A program made the position numbers and the translations under genes. This document shows, one piece after another, positions 25,790-32,260 of a DNA stretch of 57,319 nucleotides. Origin of the DNA: Collinsella sp. (GTDB lineage: Bacteria; Actinomycetota; Coriobacteriia; Coriobacteriales; Coriobacteriaceae); contig JAIIWC010000002.1 of assembly GCA_022745215.1 (NCBI GenBank), positions 1 to 57,319 on the forward strand. Reading direction: 5' to 3'. Each line of letters begins with the position of its first letter. Within the stretch, counting starts at the first letter, position 1. The notes beneath the pieces were generated by a model. The model did no database searches. It was not told the origin of the DNA and worked only from the letters and a program-made list of their open reading frames with translations.

Positions 25790-27067
25790 ATGTACGATAC
25801 GGGATCGACAACGTTTATGCTCATCTGCACCATGCTCGTGTTTTTAATGACACCGGGCCTGGCGTTTTTCTACGGCGGCCTGTCTAGGCGCAAAAATGTC
25901 ATCAACACCATGCTCATGTGCTTTGGCGTCATTGGCTTGGTGGGCGTGCTGTGGATTGTGGCCGGCTGGTCGCTGGCCTACGGCGGCGACGGTTCCAATC
26001 CGTTTATTGGAGGCTTTGACCAGCTGCTGTGCCTGCCGGTGCTCAACCAGGTGCTGCAGTCTGCCGAGGGCACCGCAACGGATGGCGCCGTCTACCCGGA
26101 GATCATCAACATCGCCTTTCAGATGGCCTTTGCCATGATCACCGCCGCCATCGTTACGGGCAGCTTGGCCGGACGCGTTAAGTTTGGCGCCATGACCGTT
26201 TTCCTGGGCATTTGGCTGCTCGTGGTCTACGCGCCGCTTGCCCACATGGTGTGGGGCGGCGAGGGCTCCTTTATCGGCGACATCATCGGCGCGCTCGACT
26301 TTGCCGGCGGCGACGTGGTGCACATCTCGTCCGGTCTGACGGGCCTGATTCTCTGCCTGATGCTTGGCCGTCGTCGCGGTTTTGGCATGGTGAGCTATCG
26401 ACCGCATAACGTGCCGTTTGTGGCACTGGGCGCCGGTCTGCTCTGGTTTGGCTGGTTTGGCTTTAACGGCGGCAGTGAGTTTAAGGCCGATGCCGTGGCG
26501 GCGCTTGCCATCCTCAACACCGTGACGGCCAGCGCGGCGGGTATGGTCTCGTGGCTTGCCGTCGAGCGCGTGCACACCGGTCGTCCCACGTTGGTTGGTG
26601 CCAGCACCGGTTTGGTTGCGGGCCTCGTGGTGGTCACGCCGGGTGCTGGTTTTGTCGAGCCGTGGGCGGCGCTGGTCATGGGCCTGATCGTCTCGCCCGT
26701 CTGCTATTTCGCCATCAGCCATCTTAAGACCAAGTTCGGCTACGACGACGCGCTCGACGCGTTTGGCTGCCACGGCATCGGCGGCATCCTGGGCGGCGTG
26801 CTCACGGGTCTGTTCTGCGTGCCGGAGCTTTCGTGGACCGGCAAGGGTGGCCTGTTCTACACGGGCGATGTGTCGCTGCTCATCTCGCAGATTCTGGGCA
26901 TTGTGGTGACGGTCGTCATCGTGCTGGTGCTCGACCTGGTGATCGCCGCGGTGGTCAAGGCGCTGTTCCACGGCAGCCTGCGCGTGGACGAGGCCGACGA
27001 GGCGCTGGGTCTGGATGCCAGTCAGCACGGCGAAAGCGCCTATCCTTCTTTCTCCGGACTCGATTAG
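25790..27067 (+). CDS. amt: Ammonium transporter (Amt family)
   Basis: 425 residues, about 11 transmembrane segments. The two pore histidines are recognisable in GDVVHISSG and GCHGIGGILGG. It conducts ammonium into the cell under nitrogen limitation. An in-frame start at 25733 exists, but ATG 25790 follows GGGGGAGCG and gives a normal Amt N-terminus. The PII gene downstream is its usual partner and gate. Confidence 0.95.
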   Translation: MYDTGSTTFMLICTMLVFLMTPGLAFFYGGLSRRKNVINTMLMCFGVIGLVGVLWIVAGWSLAYGGDGSNPFIGGFDQLLCLPVLNQVLQSAEGTATDGAVYPEIINIAFQMAFAMITAAIVTGSLAGRVKFGAMTVFLGIWLLVVYAPLAHMVWGGEGSFIGDIIGALDFAGGDVVHISSGLTGLILCLMLGRRRGFGMVSYRPHNVPFVALGAGLLWFGWFGFNGGSEFKADAVAALAILNTVTASAAGMVSWLAVERVHTGRPTLVGASTGLVAGLVVVTPGAGFVEPWAALVMGLIVSPVCYFAISHLKTKFGYDDALDAFGCHGIGGILGGVLTGLFCVPELSWTGKGGLFYTGDVSLLISQILGIVVTVVIVLVLDLVIAAVVKALFHGSLRVDEADEALGLDASQHGESAYPSFSGLD

Positions 27068-27069
27068 CA

Positions 27070-27204
27070 GCTTCCCCAGGCTCCGCACCTTGCCCTTCAA
27101 ACCGTCGCGCGGCTTCCCCAGGCACCGCACCTTGGGTTTCAAACCGTCGCTTACGTACCAAAGTACGCGGCGCTCCTCTATCAACCCAATCTGCGGCACC
27201 TGGG
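27070..27204. repeat. Direct repeats and a long hairpin between amt and PII genes
   Basis: Two 39-bp direct repeats (27070-27108 and 27112-27150) differ at a few positions. The second one also pairs with 27183-27204 (CCAGG-CCGCA-TTGGGTT against AACCCAA-TGCGG-CCTGG), with an inner CGTAC/GTACG hairpin. It could separate or tune expression of amt and the PII gene. Confidence 0.75.
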
Positions 27205-27259
27205 AAACCCGCCGCATTGAATGGCAATTCATTTCTTTTATTTAAGAGAGGAATTCACT

Positions 27260-27598
27260 ATGAAGAAGATTACGGCGATCGTTCGTGCTGAGAAGCTTGA
27301 GGTTCTTAAGGACGCGCTGTTTGCTGCTGATGTTCGCGGCATGACTATTAACCAGGTGCAGGGCTGCGGTGCGCAGCACGGCTGGAAGGAGTACGTGCGC
27401 GGCAACGAGCTGCTCGTCAACACGATCCCCAAGGTGCAGTTCACCCTTATCTGCGCCGATGAGCACGTTGACGGCATTGTCGACATCATCTGCAATGCCG
27501 CCCGCACCGGTGCCGTTGGAGACGGCAAGATTTGGGTCGAGCCGGTCGAGGAAGTCATCCGCATTCGCACCGGCGAACACGGCCCCGCCGCGGTGTAG
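27260..27598 (+). CDS. PII nitrogen-regulatory protein
   Basis: 112 residues. PII trimers sense ATP/ADP and 2-oxoglutarate and bind AmtB to close the pore. The B-loop ARTGAVGDGKIWV and C-terminal RIRTGEHG are conserved. In the T-loop (GCGAQHGWKEYVRG) the residue aligned with the modified Tyr51 is Val46 here; a Tyr sits one place earlier (Tyr45). Canonical uridylylation or adenylylation is therefore unlikely. AGAGAGGAATTC precedes the ATG. Confidence 0.92.
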   Translation: MKKITAIVRAEKLEVLKDALFAADVRGMTINQVQGCGAQHGWKEYVRGNELLVNTIPKVQFTLICADEHVDGIVDIICNAARTGAVGDGKIWVEPVEEVIRIRTGEHGPAAV

Positions 27599-27672
27599 AA
27601 TCGACCGTCTGTCATCTGCAACGTTAAAATACTGCAGTGAGGCATAAGGCTTGTGTTGCGGATGGACGGATT

Positions 27673-28335
27673 ATGGGTCGCAATAAATATCCCGAGGAGA
27701 CGGTCGCGAAGATTCTCGACGCGGCGCTGGAGCTATTCTGCGCACAGGGTTATGAGGGAACGAGCATCCAGGATATCGTTGACCGTCTCGATGGCATGAC
27801 CAAGGGCGCTATCTATCATCACTTCAAGAGCAAAGAAGAGATTTTTAACGCCGCATTTGATCGGGCGATGGCTCCCGTTGTGGAGCGCCGCCGCGCGACG
27901 CTCGGTGCTGGTAATATGACAGGCGCCCAAAAGCTCAGGCGACTTTATGCGCCTGAGTCCGTCGTACCACAAATTGAGCTTTGGGCCCGCATGCATCCGG
28001 CGGCAGATCCGGTAAAGAGTTCGCGTTTGTTGGCGTTGCAGTATCAGGGCTCGTTTGACGAATCGGCGGATGGCTATTTATTGCCGGTGATCGAGGAGGG
28101 CATCGCCGACGGCTCCATTGTGTGCGAATGCCCGCGTGAGGCGGCAGAGGCCGTATCGTTGTTGGCGAATCTTTGGCTGTTGCCATTGTTTCGTCCGCTT
28201 GAGTCTAAGGAACGAATGGTCGCTCGCGCGCAATGTTTGGCGCAGATGGCGGCCGCGGTGGGGCTCGATTTGGGGGAAGAAGTGCTTCAGACAACGGCTC
28301 AGATTTGGGACGTTTGGAGCCGTGCAGGGTGGTAA
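27673..28335 (+). CDS. TetR-family repressor of the MFS gene
   Basis: 220 residues. The helix-turn-helix is at TSIQDIVDRLDGMTKGAIYHHFKSKEEIF (about 29-57). The C-terminal ligand domain is unassigned. Two ACATAC-n5-GTATGT operators lie immediately downstream, the second in front of the MFS start. ATG 27673 is used; GTG 27637 is possible. The likely role is repression of the adjacent efflux gene until a ligand binds. Confidence 0.88.
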   Translation: MGRNKYPEETVAKILDAALELFCAQGYEGTSIQDIVDRLDGMTKGAIYHHFKSKEEIFNAAFDRAMAPVVERRRATLGAGNMTGAQKLRRLYAPESVVPQIELWARMHPAADPVKSSRLLALQYQGSFDESADGYLLPVIEEGIADGSIVCECPREAAEAVSLLANLWLLPLFRPLESKERMVARAQCLAQMAAAVGLDLGEEVLQTTAQIWDVWSRAGW

Positions 28336-28337
28336 TA

Positions 28338-28356
28338 TACATACTAACGGTATGTA
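28338..28356. promoter_or_regulatory. TetR operator 1
   Basis: TACATAC-taacg-GTATGTA, a perfect 7-bp inverted repeat 2 bp after the TetR stop. Same sequence as operator 2 apart from the centre. Confidence 0.8.
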
Positions 28357-28369
28357 GATTGATGTAAGA

Positions 28370-28391
28370 GGGTGGCTACGGCCGCCCTTTT
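28370..28391 (+). terminator. Terminator of the tetR gene
   Basis: GGGTGGC/GCCGCCC stem with a 4-nt loop and TTTT, placed between the two operators. Confidence 0.8.
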
Positions 28392-28402
28392 CAAGTCATT
28401 AA

Positions 28403-28423
28403 ATACATACCATTAGTATGTAT
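28403..28423. promoter_or_regulatory. TetR operator 2, over the MFS leader
   Basis: ATACATAC-catta-GTATGTAT, a perfect 8-bp inverted repeat, 1 bp before the AGGAGG ribosome site of the MFS gene. Binding here would block the promoter or early elongation. Confidence 0.88.
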
Positions 28424-28436
28424 AGGAGGCAAGGCT

Positions 28437-29699
28437 ATGGACGGGATGAGAGATTTCGACACCGCGTCAGCTTCAAAGACGGCGCTCTTCATAAGACTCG
28501 TCGGTCTTCTCGTTGCGCAGCTGTGCGTGTATTCGACGTTGTCGGCGCTGTGCTTTGCGTGCCCGCTTTACTTGCTCGACCGCAGTGGCTCGTCGACGTT
28601 ATATGGCGCCGTCGCGGCGATAGCGTTTATACCGGGCGTGCTTGCGACTCCGGCTGGCGGAGTATTGGCTGATCGAGAGGGGCATCGCAGCGTTTTAGCA
28701 GCTCTCGGTATTGTTTTAATGGTTGCAGCGATGCTGTTTGTCCCCATGAAGTGCTCGTTGCCCCTCGCGGCCATTGTGGCGGTGATGCTGGGCGTCCAAT
28801 ACGCCGTTCAATCTATTCTGAAGCCGATACTTCAAATTGAGACGCTGCGCATAGCCGGCAAGGAAAAGGTCGAGCGGGCCACCGCATTAGTGTCACAGAC
28901 GACCATGGCGAGCAATATTCTAGGCCCCGTGGTTGGAACAGCCGTCTACGGATGCTTTGGAATTGACGTCCTTTGCGCCATCGCGGCGGTGGCGTTTGCG
29001 ATGTCGTCGCTGCTGTTTTGGGCCGCACTCAAACGAAATGTCCATTCTGAAGTGACGGGGGATGGCTCGACTCGCATGGCATGCCAAAGCGATTTTCTGT
29101 CGGCGATTCGGTATCTGCTTCAAAACACCTCGTTGCTCGCTGTGATTTTGCTTACGGCTGTTTTGAATCTTGCGTTGGTTGGGTTAACGATTGGTGCGCC
29201 CGTTATTGTTACAAGGCATCTCGGCATGCAATCTTTCTGCGTTGGGATTATTGAGGCGGCTATGGGGCTGGGCGGCCTTGTAGGCGGCGGCCTAGTCGGT
29301 ATTTGGCCGAATCGCTTTTCTTTCAATGGCATATGCCGATATGTTGCGATGATCTGCCTTGGAGTCGTGCCGGTTATTGTCACGCTACCGATCGGCGTTG
29401 ACGTAATTGTGTTTGCCGCGCTTACAGTCGGTTCGGCATGGGTCATGGTGTGGGCAAGCATTGCGTCGGTTGAAATCATCGCGTTTGTTCAGCGGGCAGC
29501 GCCGACTGAGCTCTGCGGAAAAGTGCTTTCGGTCGTTTACATGGTCCTTTCCTGCGCAACGCCTATTGGCCAATTGGCATACGGATTCGCATATGATCGA
29601 TGGGCGCCGGCGGCTGTGCTCGCAGCTATGCTGGTGGTACTGATGCTGACGACGGTGCTGTTTTATCGCTTGAAAAGTCGCTCACGACAAACAATGTGA
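28437..29699 (+). CDS. MFS efflux transporter
   Basis: 420 residues, about 12 transmembrane segments, with the motif-A-like loop GGVLADREGHRSV (about 80-92). It belongs to the drug/proton antiporter style of MFS. Control by the neighbouring TetR is supported by the operator pair. Substrate unknown. Confidence 0.85.
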   Translation: MDGMRDFDTASASKTALFIRLVGLLVAQLCVYSTLSALCFACPLYLLDRSGSSTLYGAVAAIAFIPGVLATPAGGVLADREGHRSVLAALGIVLMVAAMLFVPMKCSLPLAAIVAVMLGVQYAVQSILKPILQIETLRIAGKEKVERATALVSQTTMASNILGPVVGTAVYGCFGIDVLCAIAAVAFAMSSLLFWAALKRNVHSEVTGDGSTRMACQSDFLSAIRYLLQNTSLLAVILLTAVLNLALVGLTIGAPVIVTRHLGMQSFCVGIIEAAMGLGGLVGGGLVGIWPNRFSFNGICRYVAMICLGVVPVIVTLPIGVDVIVFAALTVGSAWVMVWASIASVEIIAFVQRAAPTELCGKVLSVVYMVLSCATPIGQLAYGFAYDRWAPAAVLAAMLVVLMLTTVLFYRLKSRSRQTM

Positions 29700-29757
29700 C
29701 GTGAGCGGCGCAGCGGTTTAACGGGAGCAATCGCTGCAGTGTGGGGCCCATATGAGA

Positions 29758-29807
29758 GCATGCCTCTCCTTCGTCTACAATATCGTGCAGACGAAAGAGA
29801 GGCATGC
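29758..29807. promoter_or_regulatory. 19-bp inverted repeat over the HAD gene promoter and start
   Basis: Arms 29758-29776 and 29789-29807 match at 18 of 19 positions around a 12-nt centre. The right arm contains the GAGAGG ribosome site and the first ATG. The centre contains TACAAT (29776-29781), a possible -10 box. It could act as a DNA operator, or as an RNA hairpin if transcription starts upstream. Confidence 0.8.
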
Positions 29808-29809
29808 CC

Positions 29810-30667
29810 ATGATCAAGATGTTCGCGAGTGACTTAGACGGAACGTTGCTTAACGCCCTGCACGAGGCCGACGGAACCATCCGCCGTGTCATTCGCGAGC
29901 TGACCGAAGCTGGGCTGCACGTGGTTCCTGCAACGGGTCGCTCGACGCTGCCGATTGGTGAGCATGGCTTTACAGGTTTGGCGCTCGACGCCTGCTGCTC
30001 CAACGGATCCATCGTTCGTGACAGCCATGGCGAGGTGCTTAAGACCTGGACCATCGATCCTCAGATTACCGAGGAGCTGCTCAAGGAGTTTCCGGATATC
30101 TGTTTTGATTGTTCTACGCCCGATGGCATGTTTTCGAGTGGATCGTTCGAGATGCACCAGGCGGGCTTTAAAAAGGACAGCCCCATCAAGCGTATTGTGA
30201 TGCGCGGCATGCGTGCGCGTGGCGGCTATCACGAGGAACAGTATTTCGACCAGTCGATCGGCGATATCTTGCGTCACGATGTGTGCAAGATCAACTGCCG
30301 CGTGACCTCGCCCGAGCTGGAGCGCGACCTTAAGGCGTATCTTGCCGAGCGCTCGGACCGCGTGGTGAACGCGCCGTTCGACCCGGTGATGTTTGAGATT
30401 ACCGACGTGGCGTGCAACAAGGGCGAGAGTGTGGCGTGGCTGGCGAACTACTACGGCATTGCCGAGGACGAGGTCGCGGTCTACGGCGACGGCGGCAACG
30501 ACATCGCCATGCTCAAGCGTTTCCGCCACAGCTACGCGACCAAAAACGCAAGCGATGCAGCCAAGGCCGCCGCAAGTGCGACTATCGGCAGCTGTGCAAC
30601 CCATGCTGTCCCCAAGCACATGCTCGCCACCATGCGCAACCAAAGCTCCCGCACCGTAATCGAATAA
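29810..30667 (+). CDS. Cof-type HAD phosphatase
   Basis: 285 residues. HAD motif I is SDLDGTLL (nucleophile Asp8, acid Asp10), motif III Lys and motif IV GDGGNDIAML follow, with a type IIB cap between. Such enzymes dephosphorylate sugar phosphates or cofactors; the substrate is unknown. ATG 29810 is preferred to 29804 because GAGAGG is then 7 nt away. The stop codon abuts a hairpin element. Confidence 0.88.
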   Translation: MIKMFASDLDGTLLNALHEADGTIRRVIRELTEAGLHVVPATGRSTLPIGEHGFTGLALDACCSNGSIVRDSHGEVLKTWTIDPQITEELLKEFPDICFDCSTPDGMFSSGSFEMHQAGFKKDSPIKRIVMRGMRARGGYHEEQYFDQSIGDILRHDVCKINCRVTSPELERDLKAYLAERSDRVVNAPFDPVMFEITDVACNKGESVAWLANYYGIAEDEVAVYGDGGNDIAMLKRFRHSYATKNASDAAKAAASATIGSCATHAVPKHMLATMRNQSSRTVIE

Positions 30668-30697
30668 TGTGACAAAGGGACAGTCCCTTCGTCACAT
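30667..30697. repeat. TGTGAC-type GGGACAG hairpin, copy 1
   Basis: ATGTGACAAAGGGAC / GTCCCTTCGTCACAT arms meet at a 1-nt centre. It overlaps the stop of the HAD gene by 1 base. Sisters lie at 30979 and 31416. Confidence 0.85.
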
Positions 30698-31042
30698 GTT
30701 GGGCGCCGGCTTTTGGCGCATAGGCCTGTTACGCTTTCGGCCACCAACAAAAATCGAGTTATTCGGCCTCTGGGAGGCAGTCAAAAGGCCGTAAATACCG
30801 GCTCGAGATTATCTGCGCTCCATATTCTGTTTGATTTTGCGAGGGTCACACACAAATAGATCAAATAGCGCACAAATAGGAGCAAAATCACTCAAGTTAT
30901 TTCGGCAGCAGCTGCATGGAATCAGCGAAAGGCCGAACAACTCGAAAAATGTAGGTGGCGGTTCGACAGCAACGCCGAATGTGGCAAAGGGACCGTCCCT
31001 TTGCCACATGCAAGCATCGATCTCCTGAAATACGAACAGATA
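30698..31042. other. Gene-free region with a 218-bp nested inverted-repeat element
   Basis: No credible gene. The imperfect terminal inverted repeat is 30741-30769 against 30930-30958 (about 23 of 29 positions). Inside, TGATTTTGC (30832-30840) pairs with GCAAAATCA (30882-30890), and between them three CAAATAG words start at 30853, 30862 and 30873. It may be a miniature element or a structured RNA. A GGGAC hairpin sits on each side. Confidence 0.65.
30979..31009. repeat. TGTGGC-type GGGAC hairpin, copy 2
   Basis: Perfect 15-bp arms (ATGTGGCAAAGGGAC and complement) around one base. Compared with copies 1 and 3, the GAC/GTC in the arms is changed to GGC/GCC on both sides, so pairing is kept. 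Confidence 0.92.
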
Positions 31043-31072
31043 TTCGCATATCTAACTGCGCTTTGATAGAAT
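31043..31072 (+). promoter_or_regulatory. Putative promoter of the small toxin gene
   Basis: TTCGCA (31043-31048) and TAGAAT (31067-31072) are separated by 18 bp. The leader would start near 31079 and be about 57 nt. Confidence 0.45.
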
Positions 31073-31101
31073 TGATACTGTTGACGGCAGTTCCATGTGC
31101 C

Positions 31102-31136
31102 GGGCAGCGCCCTCCATTTGATGGGAGGTGATGCCC
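31102..31136 (+). promoter_or_regulatory. Hairpin sequestering the toxin ribosome site
   Basis: Inner stem CCTCC (31111-31115) pairs with the ribosome site GGAGG (31124-31128). Outer stem GGGCA (31102-31106) pairs with TGCCC (31132-31136), ending next to the start codon. Such masking is common in type I toxin mRNAs. Confidence 0.6.
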
Positions 31137-31262
31137 ATGACCGATTTGATTGATTTCGTGAGACTTCTGACCGCTTTGGTCTCGTTCTTCACGGCGCTTG
31201 TCGGCCTTTCCGAGGCACTCAAGCAGCGTTCGAAGCGCAACAGAAGGGGTCGCCGCCGCTAA
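31137..31262 (+). CDS. 41-residue membrane peptide, candidate type I toxin
   Basis: Starts MTDLIDFVRLLTAL, continues as one hydrophobic helix (about 4-25) and ends in a strongly basic tail (KQRSKRNRRGRRR). GGGAGG lies 8 nt before ATG 31137; ATG 31131 is too close to it. Size and design resemble holin-like and Fst/TxpA-type toxins, which depolarise or disturb the membrane. I do not recognise the exact family. A masking leader hairpin, a convergent minus-strand promoter and an antisense RNA candidate covering the 3' end support the call. Confidence 0.6.
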   Translation: MTDLIDFVRLLTALVSFFTALVGLSEALKQRSKRNRRGRRR

Positions 31263-31324
31263 GGCGTTGACCCCCTAATGCAAACAACGGCGCTGCCCAG
31301 CCAGCTACAACTTGGGCTGCCGTC
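31246..31324 (-). ncRNA. Candidate antisense antitoxin RNA
   Basis: Predicted from a minus-strand promoter at 31331-31359. The roughly 79-nt RNA would begin with a hairpin (31287-31323, ACGGC-AGCCCA paired with TGGGC-GCCGT) and end with a GGGGTC/GACCCC hairpin (31246-31274) followed by TTCTGTT. It overlaps the last codons, stop and 3' untranslated part of the toxin mRNA. No expression evidence is available. Confidence 0.45.
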
Positions 31325-31330
31325 GACACT

Positions 31331-31359
31331 ATTCTACCCACGAATGACATTTTGGACAA
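31331..31359 (-). promoter_or_regulatory. Convergent promoter of the antisense RNA
   Basis: On the minus strand TTGTCC (31359-31354) and TAGAAT (31336-31331) are separated by exactly 17 bp. Confidence 0.5.
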
Positions 31360-31415
31360 TCGGTAATGCCGCTCCAAAAGCCAGGCACAACCGGCACGAC
31401 CCAGGCGGTCGCTGA

Positions 31416-31446
31416 ATGTGACAAAGGGACTGCCCCCTCGTCACAT
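31416..31446. repeat. TGTGAC-type GGGAC hairpin, copy 3
   Basis: ATGTGACAAAGGGAC / GCCCCCTCGTCACAT, slightly less well paired near the centre than copies 1 and 2. Confidence 0.8.
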
Positions 31447-31537
31447 CCAAAATATTGCCTTTACGTGTTGATGCACACGGTGTGCAATAATACTCGGACT
31501 GTGCAATAGCGCACAGACTGAGTAACAAGGAGGACGC

Positions 31538-32248
31538 TTGTCCCAGCTCGAGAAATGCGACCGCCGATCCCTTCGCTCGCAGCGCGCCCTTCGCCAGGCG
31601 CTTGCCAGCGAGCTTGCCGAAAGCGGCGATCTTTCGCGCATTAACGTCGCGTCGCTCACCGAGCGTGCCGGCCTCACTCGTCGCACGTTCTATTCGCACT
31701 ATCGCGATATTCCCGACTTTATCAACCAGATCGAGGACGGTCTGCTGACCGAGATCCACGATTGCGTAGAGCTCATCACGGCAGCTCAGCTGCCCGATCT
31801 TTATCGCAACATCGACGAGCTCGAGCCGGCGCCCGGTTCGGTTGAGCTACTGCGCTATCTTGCGGCAAATCGTGATCTTATCGGTGCCCTGCTGGGCTCT
31901 GGCGGCGACCCCGCCTTCATTAAAAAGATCATCGATACGGCGCGCGAGGCCGTGGTGCCGCGTGCACAGACGGGCATTTTGGGCCTAGCGCTGGGCACGT
32001 TCTTTGACTACTACGTCACCTATGTCGTGAGCGCCGAAGTCGGCATGATCCAACGTTGGTTTGAGCGTGACCTTTCCGAATCGCCCGAGACCATGGCACG
32101 CATCATGACGGTCATCGCCTTTGTGCGCCCTGGCGACCTGTATGGCCAACCCATCGATATCAACGTGCCGGAATACGGCATGAAGCTATTGAATCTGCAG
32201 CTCGAGGACGCGGTCGACACCGCCGCAACCGTCGAGTCCAACAACTAA
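31538..32248 (+). CDS. TetR/AcrR-family regulator
   Basis: 236 residues, TTG start with AAGGAGG 4-5 nt upstream. The helix-turn-helix is at INVASLTERAGLTRRTFYSHYRDIPDFI (about 35-62). It lies 12 bp before the giant activase gene and is surely co-transcribed with it, so it likely regulates this operon. TGTGCAATA occurs twice in the 60 bp upstream, and GTGC-aatagc-GCAC forms a small inverted repeat (possible operator). Confidence 0.85.
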   Translation: MSQLEKCDRRSLRSQRALRQALASELAESGDLSRINVASLTERAGLTRRTFYSHYRDIPDFINQIEDGLLTEIHDCVELITAAQLPDLYRNIDELEPAPGSVELLRYLAANRDLIGALLGSGGDPAFIKKIIDTAREAVVPRAQTGILGLALGTFFDYYVTYVVSAEVGMIQRWFERDLSESPETMARIMTVIAFVRPGDLYGQPIDINVPEYGMKLLNLQLEDAVDTAATVESNN

Positions 32249-32260
32249 GAGGAGAAACAG

